Below, piece by piece: positions 23,207-34,268 of a stretch of DNA of 64,000 nt (the stretch's first letter is position 1; every line of letters begins with the position of its first letter). The translations under genes were made by a program, and so were the position numbers. The notes below the pieces were generated by a model, which saw only the letters and a program-made list of their open reading frames with translations, was not told the DNA's origin and did not search any database. The stretch covers positions 6,631,239 to 6,695,238 of the forward strand of contig OX457061.1 of assembly GCA_949752795.1 (NCBI GenBank), in the 5' to 3' direction. Source of the stretch: Hyperoodon ampullatus. Taxonomy: Eukaryota > Chordata > Mammalia > Artiodactyla > Ziphiidae.

Positions 23207-23414
23207 GGGCTTCCCTGGTGGCGCAGTGGTTGAGAATCCGCCTGCCGATGCAGAGGACACGGGTTCGTGCCCCGGTCTGGGAGGATCCCACATGCCGCGG
23301 AGCGGCTGGGCCCGTGAGCCATGGCCTCTGAGCCTGAGCGTCCGGAGCCTGTGCTCCGCAACGGGAGAGGCCACAACAGTGAGAGGCCCGCATACCGCAA
23401 AAAAAAAAAAAAAA
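23207..23414 (+). mobile_element. CHR-type SINE, 210-bp form
   Basis: Target AGAACAGTAGTG on the left and AGAAGAGTGGTG on the right of the A tail. Confidence 0.9.
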
Positions 23415-23599
23415 GAAGAAGAGTGGTGAGGCTCCCTGGCTGGCCCCAAACATCTGTTTGACACACAACAGCACACCTTAGTCGGGGACCCTTGGAGTGA
23501 TAATGGAGGAATACAGAGAAGAGGGAGAAAGTTCCCAACACTTCTCCTAATGCAACAAGAAAGCAAGACCCTCTTTCTTAGAAAGTTGATAGCATTTCA

Positions 23600-23935
23600 G
23601 TTTGGAAAAAAAAACTGTTTTAAACTTTCAGATAAGTGGAAAGAATACTACGATGAATGCCCACATTTGCTCACCTGGATCCAGCAAGTGTGAACACTCT
23701 CCCATTGGCCTCCTCCTTCTATTCTTTTACTGACCCATCTGAAAGCACTTTGCAGCCATCATTAAACTCCAGCCCCAAACTCTTCATCAAGTGTGTCCTA
23801 AGGTTAAGGACAATGCCTGTAAAACCACAATACCATCATCTTACTCAATTTAATTTCAACACAATGTTATCAGCCATTTGGTCCACATTCAAATTTCCCC
23901 AGTTATCTCAATAATGTCCTTCAGGGTTTTTTGTT
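23600..23935. mobile_element. Old L1-like fragment
   Basis: Contains TAATGTCCTTCAGGGTTTTT and neighbouring phrases typical of old L1 3' regions. The call is weak. Confidence 0.4.
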
Positions 23936-24253
23936 TGTTGTTTGTTGTTTTTAATTCAAGAGCTAATGAAGGATTAAGCCTTGCATTTGGTTGTCATTGG
24001 AAGCCAGGCTTTGAATTGAACCAAAATGAATGGAAATTGCTAATCCATGTGAGAAGTTGAACGGGTCAGGCTCCTGAGGGAAGTATATGCCAACAGCAAT
24101 CACCCGGTCCTCAGAACAGCCAGGCAGGGGCTACTGCCCACATTCCCAGAGGAGAGGTGGGAGTTGATGTCACACCTCGCCCGCGTCCACCTACTTGAGC
24201 CTGGAGGAGTCAGAATTTGAACCCACGTCTGACCGACTCTGAGCGCCTAGACG

Positions 24254-24474
24254 CTGCGCTCTGAGCCTGCGCTCTAGAGCCCACGAGCCACAACTACTGA
24301 AGCCCACGTGCCTAGAGCCTGTGCTCTGCAACAAGAGAAGCCACGGCAATGAGAAGCCCGCACACTGCAACGTAAAGTAACCCCCGCTTGCTGCAACTAG
24401 AGAAAGCCCGCACACAGCAACGAAGACCCAACGTAGCTAAAAGTAAATAAATAAAATAAATAAATTTATTAAAA
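24254..24474 (+). mobile_element. 5'-truncated CHR-type SINE, long form
   Basis: Starts in the middle of the element (GCGCTCTGAGCCTGCGCTCT) and runs to a (TAAA)n tail; the tRNA-like head is missing. Confidence 0.85.
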
Positions 24475-24479
24475 AAAGC

Positions 24480-24925
24480 AATCCTCCTGTGGTTCCCATC
24501 GCTCTTGGGGTGAAGCTCTAACCTGCTGCCTGGCCCTGCAGCCCTGTCCTGCACTCCTCAGCGCAGGACCTTCGCACATTCTGTGCCCTTTTCTGGAATG
24601 CTTCTCCCCCTCTGGAGCGCTTTTCCTCTAGAGCTCTGGTCGCTCTGGCTGTCTAATATATCTTTCTCTGACTACAGAGGAAAAAAAAAAATCACTAAAA
24701 ATAGCTGGTTTCAGGCCAGCGTTCTGGGCAAGTGTTTCACCCCTTTAGGGTTGAATAGACCTCTCTGAACAAGAGGGTCCCTCTTCCTACATTGCCCCCA
24801 AGCCCAGACTGGGCGCTCCAGGAAGCGGGTGGCAGCAATCTCCCTGTCTGGTTTGCCACTGTGTCCCTAGTACCCAGGACTGGGCCTGGCACAGAGATGG
24901 CGCTCAGCAAAGGAATGAATGGACA
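24480..24925 (-). mobile_element. L2 fragment
   Basis: Antisense L2 3' phrases: ACCTTCGCACATTCTGTGCC, TTTTCTGGAATGCTTCT and a terminal AATGAATGGACAAATGAATG. Confidence 0.65.
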
Positions 24926-24974
24926 AATGAATGAATGTGGGAGGGAACACAGATTGATAAAGCCTTATTGACAG

Positions 24975-25120
24975 TGTGAGTCAAAAGTCTTAAAGACATG
25001 CTTGTACACTTGGATCCAGAAATCCCACTTGTAGGAATTTACCTGAATGGACACCGACATTCACCTTGGCATTGTTTATACCAGGGAAAGCATTGAGAAC
25101 AACTTAAATGTCCAGCAGTT
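24975..25120 (+). mobile_element. Old L1 fragment
   Basis: Sense phrases CCAGAAATCCCACTTGTAGG and ACTTAAATGTCCAGCAG. Confidence 0.6.
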
Positions 25121-25254
25121 GGTTAAATACAAAACCAAGTTCTTGATCTTTTCTCTCAAGACAGCATTTCTTCCACGCTTCCCATGTCAGTAAATGACAT
25201 CCCCATCTACTCAGCTATTCAAGTCAGAGACCTGGGCATTGGGATTTTATTCTG

Positions 25255-25468
25255 GTTTTTTTTTTTTTTTTTTTTGGCTGTACGTGGGCCTCTCACTGCT
25301 GTGGCCTCTCCCGTTGCAGAGCACAGGCTCCGGACACGCAGGCTCAGAGGCCACGGCTCACGGGCCCAGCCGCTCCGCGGCGTGTGGGATCTTCCCGGAC
25401 CGGGGCACGAACCCGTGTCCCCTGCATCGGCAGGCGGACTCTCCACCACTGCGCCACCAGAGAAGCCC
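25255..25468 (-). mobile_element. CHR-type SINE, 210-bp form (unit 1 of 3)
   Basis: First of three head-to-tail minus-strand copies separated by TATTCTG. Private features: CCACGGCTCACGGG and the head end CCACCAGAGAAGCCC. Confidence 0.93.
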
Positions 25469-25475
25469 TATTCTG

Positions 25476-25694
25476 TTTTTTTTGTTTGTTTGTTTGTTTT
25501 TTGCGGTACGCGGGCCTCTCACTGTTGTGGACTCTCCCGTTGTGGAGCACAGGCTCCGGACGCGCAGGCTCAGCGGCCATGGCTCACGGGCCCAGCCGCT
25601 CCGCGGCGTGTGGGATCTTCCCGGACCGGGGCACGAACCCGTGTCCCCTGCATCGGCAGGCGGACTCTCCACCACTGCGCCACCAGAGAAGCCC
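25476..25694 (-). mobile_element. Hybrid CHR-type SINE (unit 2 of 3)
   Basis: Its left part (T-tail with GTTTGTTTG, GTTGTGGACTC, CCATGG) matches unit 3. Its right part (GCGGCGTGTGGG, CTCCACCACTGCGCC, CCAGAGAAGCCC) matches unit 1. The switch lies within 25581-25607. Confidence 0.93.
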
Positions 25695-25701
25695 TATTCT
25701 G

Positions 25702-25920
25702 TTTTTTTTGTTTGTTTGTTTGTTTTTTGCGGTACGCGGGCCTCTCACTGTTGTGGACTCTCCCGTTGTGGAGCACAGGCTCCGGACGCGCAGGCTCAGC
25801 GGCCATGGCTCACGGGCCCAGCCGCTCCGCGGCATGTGGGATCTTCCCGGACCGGGGCACGAACCCGTGACCCCTGCATCGGCAGGCGGACTCCCAACCA
25901 CTGCGCCACCAGGGAAGCCC
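25702..25920 (-). mobile_element. CHR-type SINE, 210-bp form (unit 3 of 3)
   Basis: Period to unit 2 is exactly 226 bp. Private features: GCGGCATGTGGG, CCGTGACCCC, CCACCAGGGAAGCCC. Confidence 0.93.
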
Positions 25921-25949
25921 TATTCTGTTTTTTTATTTTAAAAAAAAAA

Positions 25950-26072
25950 TTTTTTTTTTTTTTGGTCGCGCCATGCAGCTTGCGGGATCTTAGTTCCCCA
26001 ACCAGGGATTGAACCCGGGCCCCAGCAGTGAAAGCGCTGAGTCCTAACCACTGGACCAGCAAGGGATTCTCT
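25950..26072 (-). mobile_element. CHR-type SINE, short form
   Basis: Follows the triple array; T-rich tail then a typical short-form body. Confidence 0.85.
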
Positions 26073-26084
26073 TTATTTTTTTTA

Positions 26085-26310
26085 CTGAGGTACCATTTAC
26101 CTAAGTAAAATACACAAATCTTAAGTGACAGCTCAAAAAGAAAAAAAATTTAACCTACGTAGACATCCCTAAGTTAAAAAATTTTTAACTACCACCCAGA
26201 TGGAGACACGGAAATTTATCAGCACCCAGTGAATTCCCTTGTGTCCCATCACAGTCACTACACCCCCTGCACACAGAGGTAACCACTCTTCTGACTTCTG
26301 CTGACATTCT
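26085..26310 (-). mobile_element. Old L1 fragment
   Basis: Antisense: TTTACTGAGGTACCATTTAC and CACCCAGATGGAGACACGG-like text typical of L1 3' ends. Confidence 0.55.
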
Positions 26311-26738
26311 GTCTCTAAGACCTAACAGCCAGCCTATTGCTGAGGCCTGCCAGTCCTTGTGCCATATCTTTCTCAGGCCCTGTCACCTCTCATCCGGGCA
26401 ATAGCACCTGCCTTCTCACGTGTCCCCTCTCCTCTGGCACCCCCTCCTCCCCAGCAGCCAGGGACCTGAGCAGTACCCAGCCTGCCTGAGACTTCCCAAA
26501 GGCTCCTATAGTGCCCTCAGGGTAGTGCCAGCTCCCTCTGTGCTCAGCACCGAGACTAATCATCACCTGGCACCGGGCACCCTGCCTGCACCATCCCCTG
26601 AGTCCTCACCACACCCCAGACAAGGGAATGGAGGCACGATGGGGATGCCACTGGTCCGTGATTGCAAAGGCAGCAAGCAGTGGAGCTGGACACACCTACA
26701 GGTTGACTCCCAAACCCATGCTGTTAATAGTCCTACGG

Positions 26739-27062
26739 CCGGGCTTCCCTGGTGGCGCAGTGGTTGGGAGTCCGCCTGCCAGTGCAGGGGACACGGGTTC
26801 GAGCCCTGGTCCAGGAGGGTCCCACGTGCTGCGGAGCGGCTGGGCCCATGCGCCACAACTACTGAGCCCACATGCCACAACTCCTGAGCCCACGTGCCTA
26901 GAGCCCATATTCCGCAACAAGAGAGGCCACCGCAGTGAGAAGCCCACGCACCACAACGAGGAGTGGCCCCCGCTCACCGCAACTAGAGAAAATCCTGTAG
27001 CGCGGCAACGAAGACCCAATGCAGCCAAAAATAAAATAAATAAATTTATTAAAAAAAAAAAA
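26739..27062 (+). mobile_element. CHR-type SINE, long form
   Basis: Target AGTCCTAC at 26729-26736 and 27063-27070; (AAAT)n tail. Confidence 0.9.
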
Positions 27063-27215
27063 AGTCCTACTGCCACTCCATGAATGAATGCAGAATGAAT
27101 GAGAGAATGATCTATTCATCTATTCAGGTTTTCTTTTGCAGAAATACAGCTACGCTTAGGAAAAATCGTATGTCCCACTGCTAATGGGTTGCATTTGAGA
27201 TCACTTTGCTGGCTG

Positions 27216-27290
27216 CGGAAGAGGAAAAGGAGGAGAAGGGAGGGGGAGAAGAGAGGTGGAGGAGGAGGAAGGAGGGAGGCAAGAGGTCCC
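27216..27290. repeat. GA-rich low-complexity tract
   Basis: About 75 bp of almost pure purine (GGAGGA/GAGAAG units) on the plus strand. Confidence 0.8.
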
Positions 27291-27734
27291 TACAGTGCCG
27301 GGCAGAGCGCTTCTCTGGAGTGGAGGCTTTCCTCCACTGTGGCACTTTCCTGAGGACTGGCCTTGACCCCTAGCAGAGGAGAAGCTCTTTATTTACCCAG
27401 TGTCTGAACCCTGACAGTCATTGCGTAAAAATGGAGAGCCTTACCACATTCCAGGTCCTGTCCCCACCTGAGTCATGCTTGAGAAGGGGGAGGATAAAGC
27501 CAGAAAGCCGGAGCCGGAAGCCCCTGGGATTGCAGGCCAGCCAGGGCCTCTGGTGTGACATCACTGAAGTCATCGCCTGTGAGATCAGGCAGAGGGGTCT
27601 GGGGCCAGGGTGAGAGACAGGACGAAGGGCAGAGGCTGGCTCAGAGGAACTCCAGGGCTGGGTTGGAGAGAGGTCACCGGGTCGAGCGTCTCCTTGGAGA
27701 GAGCCCCAAACCCCTCCCAATGTTGGGGCGCCTC

Positions 27735-27838
27735 TGATGTGACCCCTGTGTCCCCAGCACCCAGCACAGTGCCTGGCACACTTAAGCACTCGGAGTTCAG
27801 GGGTTGAATGGACGAATCAATGAATGAATGAATGAATT
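27735..27838 (-). mobile_element. L2 3' terminus
   Basis: CCCAGCACAGTGCCTGGCAC followed by (TGAA)n, the usual L2 3' end. Confidence 0.65.
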
Positions 27839-27915
27839 AGGGAGCAAGGCACCTCTGCTGGGCACACTGGTCTCCCACTTTAATTCTGCAAATTTCAGAA
27901 GTGACTGTTCTTGGG

Positions 27916-28045
27916 GGAACTTCCCTGGCAGTTCAGTGGTTAAGACTCCATGCTTCCAATTCAGGGTACACGGGTTCAATCCCTGTTCGGGGAACTTAGA
28001 TCCCACAAGCCTTGCGGCACGGCCAAAAATATAAATTAAAAAAAA
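27916..28045 (+). mobile_element. CHR-type SINE, short form
   Basis: Flanked by TGACTGTTCTTGGG on both sides (27902-27915 and 28046-28059). Confidence 0.9.
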
Positions 28046-28059
28046 TGACTGTTCTTGGG

Positions 28060-28184
28060 AATTCACTGGTGGTCCAGTGGTTAGGACTCCACGCTCTCAC
28101 TGCCGAGGGCCCGGGTTCAATCCCGGGTCGGGGAACTAAGATCTCACAAGCCACATGGCACAGCCCAAAAAAAAAAAAAAAAAG
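28060..28184 (+). mobile_element. CHR-type SINE, short form, at the same target
   Basis: Inserted at the right-hand duplication of the previous SINE, giving a third copy of GACTGTTCTTGGG at 28185-28197. Confidence 0.9.
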
Positions 28185-28930
28185 GACTGTTCTTGGGCTT
28201 TACATTTCCCTGGTTCCCATGAGGGCTGGTCTGGCATTCTGGTCACAGGCCAGCATTTTCACCAGCTCCGTACACAGCTGGGGAATGACAGACAACTGGG
28301 TGTAGAATGGCCTCTGGCCAGGAGGAAGCTGCACTTTTTCCCTTAGAGCCAAAACTGTGGTCAAAACTGTGTCGTTCCCAGGGCTGGAGGGCATCGCTCA
28401 TGATGAGACAGGAGGGGCAGGGCCTCCCAAGGTGGTTAAAACTGAGATGCCTGGGTCCCTGGCTGCAGGTTGTGCAGGGCCAATGGGAGTGGAGGCAGCA
28501 AGGGACATTTCTGGTCCTTTCCTGGCTCCAAACTCAGAAGCTTCTGCAACACCACCCCTCAGTGCTCTGGGCTGAGCAGTCGATAATAGCACACGTGCTA
28601 CCTGCCTGCAGTTCTGAGACACAGAGTCCAGATTGGAAAGTGGAGACTGGGGGGAAGGTCAGAGCATCCAGCTGGGCCTGTGGAAGATCAGCTTCGTGTG
28701 GGTATCAGCCCCTTCTCAGCCAAGTCCTTTCCTCCCCACTGGGCTCTCTGAAGAGTCTTTTTCACATACACCAGTGCAGTGATGTGTATATATCACGGTG
28801 GTTTAGCATGGAAATTGAGCAAGTCACTTCACTCCTCTGAACCTCAACTTCCTCACCTCTAAAATGGGGACAAGGAAGACAGTGGACTAATATTGGGCAC
28901 AGTATCTGGCAGCTAAAGTTAGCTCTTATT

Positions 28931-29395
28931 CGTGGATGGATCTAGAGACTGTCCTACAGAGTGAAGTAAGTCAGAAAGAGAAAAACAAATATCGTATATT
29001 AACGCATGTATGTGGAACCTAGAAACATGGTACAGATGAACCGGTTTGCAGGGCAGAAATTGAGACACAGATGTAGGGAACAAACGTATGGACACCAAGG
29101 GGGGAAAGCAGCGGGGAGGTGGGGATGGTGGTGTGCTGAATTGGGCAATTGGGATTGACATGTATACACTGATGTGTATAAAATAGATAACTAATAAGAA
29201 CCTGCTGGGCTTCCCTGGTGGCGCAGTGGTTGAGAGTCCGCCTGCCAACGCAGGGGACACGGATTCATGCCCGGTCTGGGAAGATCCCACATGCCGTGGA
29301 GCAGCTAGGCCCGTGAGCCATGGCCGGTGAGCCTGAGCATCTGGAGCCTGTGCTCCGCAACGGGAGAGGCCACAACAGTGAGAGGCCCATGTACC

Positions 29396-29432
<37 letters not shown>

Positions 29433-29497
29433 AAAAAGAACCTGCTGTATAAAAAAATAAATAAAATTAAATTTAAAAATTAAAAAAAAATAAAAAT
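28931..29497 (+). mobile_element. 5'-truncated L1 nested in MIR and split by a SINE
   Basis: Sense L1 3' end with perfect 16-bp target duplication AAAGTTAGCTCTTATT (28915-28930 and 29498-29513). Confidence 0.88.
29207..29435 (+). mobile_element. CHR-type SINE, 210-bp form, inside the L1
   Basis: Target AAGAACCTGCT at 29196-29206 and 29436-29446; about 30-base A tail. Confidence 0.92.
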
Positions 29498-29529
29498 AAA
29501 GTTAGCTCTTATTATTGTTAATCTTGTTA

Positions 29530-30430
29530 TATAATGATTGTTATGTTATCACTTAGTTTGCTGCCCTGCTTGTGTTCCCAGCCCAAGCTGAAGTTCTGTC
29601 TCTCAGCGGCCCTGCCCGGGAGGGAGGAGCCTGTTCTCTTTGCCAGGTCTTACTCTTGTCTTGGAGCCAAATTGTGTCTGTTCATCCCCGGGGTCTCACC
29701 CCCTCCCACAGTGCTGGTCGGTCTCATCTCTCAGCTGCTGCTGCCAACATGCTTAACAGTGACACACTGTTGAGCCCTAGTGGCCCTAGTGGCCTTTGAT
29801 GGGTCCACATGGCCAGAATCTTGCCCAGAGAATGGCCTCGCAGGAAAAATGCAGTGAGGAGGGGGCTGCTGGCCGCGAGAGGCTGGTCTGGGTCAATTCT
29901 GTGCTCTTCCGTGTCAGGGAGGATCTGACTCTTGGGACGAGGTGAGAGCAGGGAGGTCTTCACGGTGGAGGAGTTAGGGTCGGGTGGGGGGCAGGGAAGC
30001 AGTGAGAGGCTTACATAGAAAATGTCGTCTTACCCTACTATACCCAGAGGACAAGCGGAATCTGAAATGGCCTTCTGTGGGGCCTTGGCTTCACGTGGAC
30101 ACCGGCGCCCTGTAGAGCAGGTGGCCGACCAGCACTAGCTAGCTTGGGTTGGTGGTAGGTTGTTTTCTTGTTGCTAAGGCAGAGCCGCACTGAGGATTCT
30201 GGGATAGAGGGACTTATGGTGAGGATGCTGCGGTACAAGGGGAACTTCTCAGTCAGGACACGGAAACACAGGTGAGGATCCCAGGGCTGGACGGGACCCG
30301 AAGCAGATTCATGCAGGGGCCTGGTTGTCAACGTTCTTTGATCTGTTCCTGCTGCTTGCATCCCACTCCTCGGGCGCTGAGCTCAGACTCCTCTCAGTGG
30401 TCTGGGCTCCTGAACCACGCCCACCTTTCC
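29530..30430. other. Spacer, nothing recognised
   Basis: No mobile element or gene-like pattern noted in this stretch. Confidence 0.4.
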
Positions 30431-30449
30431 ATCTCTCTTGGTATCTTCT

Positions 30450-30663
30450 TTTTTTTTTTTTTTTTTTTTTTGTGGTACGCGGGCCTCTCACTGTTGTGGC
30501 CTCTCCCGCTGCGGAGCACAGGCTCCGGACGCGCAGGCTCAGCGGCCATGGCTCGCGGGCCCAGCCGCTCCGCGGCATGTGGGATCTTCCCGGACCGGGG
30601 CACGAACCCGTGTCTCCTGCATCGGCAGGCGGACTCTCAACCACTGCGCCACCAAGGAAGCCC
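30450..30663 (-). mobile_element. CHR-type SINE, 210-bp form
   Basis: Perfect 16-bp duplication TCTCTTGGTATCTTCT (30434-30449 and 30664-30679). Confidence 0.93.
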
Positions 30664-31224
30664 TCTCTTGGTATCTTCTGTTCACACCTGGGAAGCACCT
30701 GTTTGAGCGGAGCTACCCCAGCAGCAGATTTCATTGTCTGTTGGCTAGCTTCCCATTGGCTGCCTGTGGTCAGGTGCTCTCTGCCGTCCAATCAGCTATG
30801 GCCATGGTGGCCCTACCTCAGGAATTGCCTGGGACTGCCTCCCTGGGGGAGATGTCTCTACCTGTGTGTGTGTGTGGAGGAGAGGTGGGAAGGACCCCTT
30901 GCAGGGGCTCAGTGAAGGCCCGCATTCTGGGCTTGTCAAGTACACCCCCTGGCTTCCAACCAGTCAATCAGGTTCCTGGGCAATCCAGCAAACCCCCAAG
31001 GCTCCCCAACGCCGACCACCTGTTTTCTTCTTCACCTGGTACACACTCATCATTATGCATGGTTCTTATCCTGTTGTAAGGTAATTAGTTCAATACCGGT
31101 CTCGACCCCCACTGGACTGACAACTGGAGAGCAGGTGGCCCTTTACACACACATCCCCAGCCCCTGGGCTCTGCCTCTGGAATTAGACTGGCTCAGTTGA
31201 ATAAACCAATATGAACACCACCAG

Positions 31225-31400
31225 CAGCAGTGACAGTTTATATTTAATGCCAGAAACAATGCTACATGCTACCTGGATTACCTCAGTAATCCTCGGAGGA
31301 AGGTCTGTTCTCATGCCCATTTTAGAGATGGGAAAAGCGAGGCTTGGAGAGGGGAAGTATGGTGCTCAGAGAGGAAGCAGTGGTGCCCAACAGTGACCAG
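31225..31400 (+). repeat. MIR
   Basis: CAGTTTATATTTAATGCCAG, then CCCATTTTAGAGATGGGAAA and GGCTTGGAGAGGGGAAG. Confidence 0.65.
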
Positions 31401-32089
31401 CACTGGCTCAGACCTGTGCTCCTTCCTGATCCTCAGCCGCTGAGCCCTGGTGGCAGGTTACTTGGCATCTCCAGGCCTCAGTTTTACTTTCTCCAAAAGT
31501 AGGATAAGAGGATTTAACATACGAAGTGGTCACAGAAAATCAGCGCTTTTCAAACTAAAACTCAACCCGTGGGTTGGCATTATTATCACAGATAGGAAGT
31601 GGATTTTTGCTGTTCTCTTGGTAATAAATTGGGGTTTTCAGAGTTAAATTTTAAGTCCAGCTTGCTTGAAATCATCCCCAGATTTGGGCACATACCTCAC
31701 AGGCAGCTTCGACAGCTTGATTCACAGGTCTTCGGGTCTGAACTGAAAGGCTCAAGTTTCACCCGAGATTCTAATCACATCTGTGACCTTTGTACCACAT
31801 GCCTTAAAGAAATAAAAAACCAGAAAGACAAGTTCTAGAACACTTTATGTAGAGATAAATTGAATCTGCTTTATGCACTGTCCACATGGCAGTCTCAAGC
31901 CAGATATGGTCCTTGAGCTCCTGAAATGTGGAGCTCCAAATTGAGACGTGCCATGAGTGTAGAATTCAAACCTAATTTTGAAGACCTAATATGAAAAAAA
32001 AGTTAAATATCTAATTAATAATTTTTAAATATTATTGATGTTAAAATGATGATATTTTGGATCTAGTGGGTTAAGTAAAATATATTATT

Positions 32090-32560
32090 AGAGTAGACTG
32101 GACAATGTCCCCCAGAGATATCAAGTCCTAACCCCTGCAACCTGTAAATGTTACCGTAATGGAAAAGGTGTCTTTCTTTGCAATTGTGATTCAGTTAAAG
32201 ATCTTGAGATGAGGAGATTATCCTGGATTATCCAGGTAAACCCTAAATGTAATCACATGTATCCTCATAAGTGGGAGAAAGAGGGAGGTGTGACATAGAC
32301 ACACAGAGAAGAGGAGGAGAAGGCAGTGCGGTTGGTTGTGGTCATGAAGGCAGAGACCGGAGTGATGCTGCCACAAGCCAAGGAATGCCAGCAGCCACCA
32401 GAAGCTGGAAGACGCAAGGAGCAAATTCTCTCCTTGAGGCTGTGGTGGGGAGCACAGCCAGGCTGACAGCTTGGTTTCAGATTTCTAGCCTCCAGAACCG
32501 TAAGAGAATAAATTTCTGTTAAGTCACCAAGTTTCTGGTGATTTGTTAGTGTCCTCAGGG
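32090..32560 (+). mobile_element. MaLR (MLT1-type) LTR
   Basis: Begins GACTGGACAATGTCCCCCAG, with CTAACCCCTGCAACCTG. The end carries TAGCCTCCAGAACCGTAAGA and AATAAATTTCTGTTAAGTCA, the classic MLT1-type 3' part. Confidence 0.75.
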
Positions 32561-33753
32561 AACTCAAAGACTTGTTGAAATTAATTTCATTGTTTCATTT
32601 TATTTTTTTTAACACAGCTACTAGAAAAATTTTAATTACATATGTGGCTTGCACTTGTGGTGACCTTGGACCTTTCTCACTCTTCTTTAACCATAAGGGG
32701 AGGAAGCCACTTCCCTTCTCTGGCTCCTTGTCTGTAAACAAGGCATTGAACCGGGACAGCACTTCTCATCCACAGTCCTTGGGTCTTTGGGGGTCCAGGA
32801 AGGTGTCTGTAGATTTATTTTCAGCTTGGCAGTACCAGTTAAATAAATCTTTAGTTTTTGGCTGGATTATATGAAGTAAGCACTCTCTGGAGATCCAACC
32901 AGCAGTTACACGTGTCCTGTGGACATGTAAACACTTTTAAAAACACAGAAAGGCATTTTATTAGTTTCCTGGGGCTTCTGTGACAAATTACCACCAACTG
33001 GGTGGCTTAAGCAACAGAATTTTATTCTCTCATAGCTCTGGAAGCCAGAGGTCTGAAATCCAGGTGTTGGCAGCGTTGGTTCCCTCTGGGGAGTCTCTTC
33101 CAGTCCTCTCTCCCAGCTTCTGGTATCACTGGCAGCCCTTGGCGTTCCTTGGCTTGTGGCTGCACCACTACAATCTCTGCATCCACCAGAGACGCAGATA
33201 TTGGTCTTTCCCTCTGAGTCTGAATCTCCCTCTCTGTTTTCTTATAAGGACACCAGCCATTGGATTCAGAGTTCACCTCAAATCTGAGCTGATCTCATTT
33301 CAAGATCCTTGACTTAATTACATATGTAAAGACCCTGTATGTCTTAATTTTATGTGTCAACTTGGCTAGCCACTGGGTGCCCAGATTAAACATTATTTCT
33401 GAGTGGATCTGTGACCCTGTTTCCGGATGAGATTAGCATTTGAATCAGTGGACTCAGTAAAGTAGGACACCCTCCCCAGCGTAGGTGGGCTTCAGCCAAT
33501 GCTCAGGGCCTGAACAGAATCAAAGACAGAGGAAGGAGGAATTCACCCCATTTTTCCTGCCTCACTGCCTCACTAATCTCCCCCAGCCCTTGGACTGAGA
33601 TTTTCACCATTGACTCCCCTGGTTCTCAGGCCTTTGGGCTTGGACTGAACTACACCACCCGCTTTCCCGAGTCTCCAGCTGGCAGATGGCAGGTCATGGG
33701 ACTTCTCAGCCTCTATAATCATATGAACTAATTTCTCATTAAAAAAAAATCCC

Positions 33754-34115
33754 GGGGCTTCCCTGGTGGCGCAGTGGTTAAGAATCCGCCTGCCAATGCA
33801 GGGGACACGGGTTCGAGCCCTGGTCCGGGAAGATCCCACATGCCGCGGAGCAACTAAGCCCATGCGCCACAACTACTGAGCCTGTGCTCTAGAGTCCACA
33901 AGCCACAACTGCTGAGCCTGTGTGCCACAACTACTGAAGCCCGTGCGCCCTAGAGCCCGTGCTCTGCAACAGCAGAAGCCACAGCGATGAGAAGCCCACG
34001 CACCACAATGAAGAGTAACCCCCACTCACCACAACTAGAGAAAGCCTGTGCAGCAACGAAGACCCAATGCAGTCAAAAATAAATAAATAAATTTATAAAA
34101 AAAAAAAAAAAAAAA
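33754..34115 (+). mobile_element. CHR-type SINE, long form
   Basis: Complete element ending in (AAAT)n and A20. It is followed directly by the GC-rich segment 34116-34159. Confidence 0.9.
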
Positions 34116-34173
34116 TCCTGGAGCCTGCAGGGCGGCGGCAGCGGCAGTGGCGGAGGGTCAAAAAAAAAAAAAA
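34116..34173 (+). other. GC-rich segment with its own A tail after a SINE
   Basis: 44 bp of GC-rich, GGCGGC-like DNA followed by A14. The target-like sequence AAAAAATCCC occurs before the SINE (ending 33753) and after this A tail (ending 34177), so SINE plus segment look like one insert. Confidence 0.6.
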
Positions 34174-34177
34174 TCCC

Positions 34178-34268
34178 TCTAGATGGATAGATAGATAGAC
34201 AATCTCTCTATATATAGATCATATATAGATAGATTATATCTATATCTATATAGTCATATAATCTCTCT
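34178..34268. repeat. (ATAG)n / (TATA)n microsatellite
   Basis: GATAGATAGATAGAC followed by TATATATAG and TATCTATATCTATATAG units. Confidence 0.85.

Larger units (their letters stand above)
28795..29530 (-). repeat. MIR split by an L1
   Basis: Antisense MIR (CAAGTCACTTCACTCCTCTG, TCCTCACCTCTAAAATGGGG) continues after the L1 insertion with TTATTATTGTTAATC. Confidence 0.65.

Noticed and set aside
25248..25927. CRISPR-like regular repeat array
   Set aside because: The repeat unit is a 226-bp SINE with a 7-bp linker in mammalian DNA; not CRISPR.
25194..26012. Plus-strand open frame of 272 codons, and similar 120-228-codon frames elsewhere
   Set aside because: They are translations of SINE copies. 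The same peptide recurs at every 210-bp SINE in the window; the sequences are non-coding Pol III elements.
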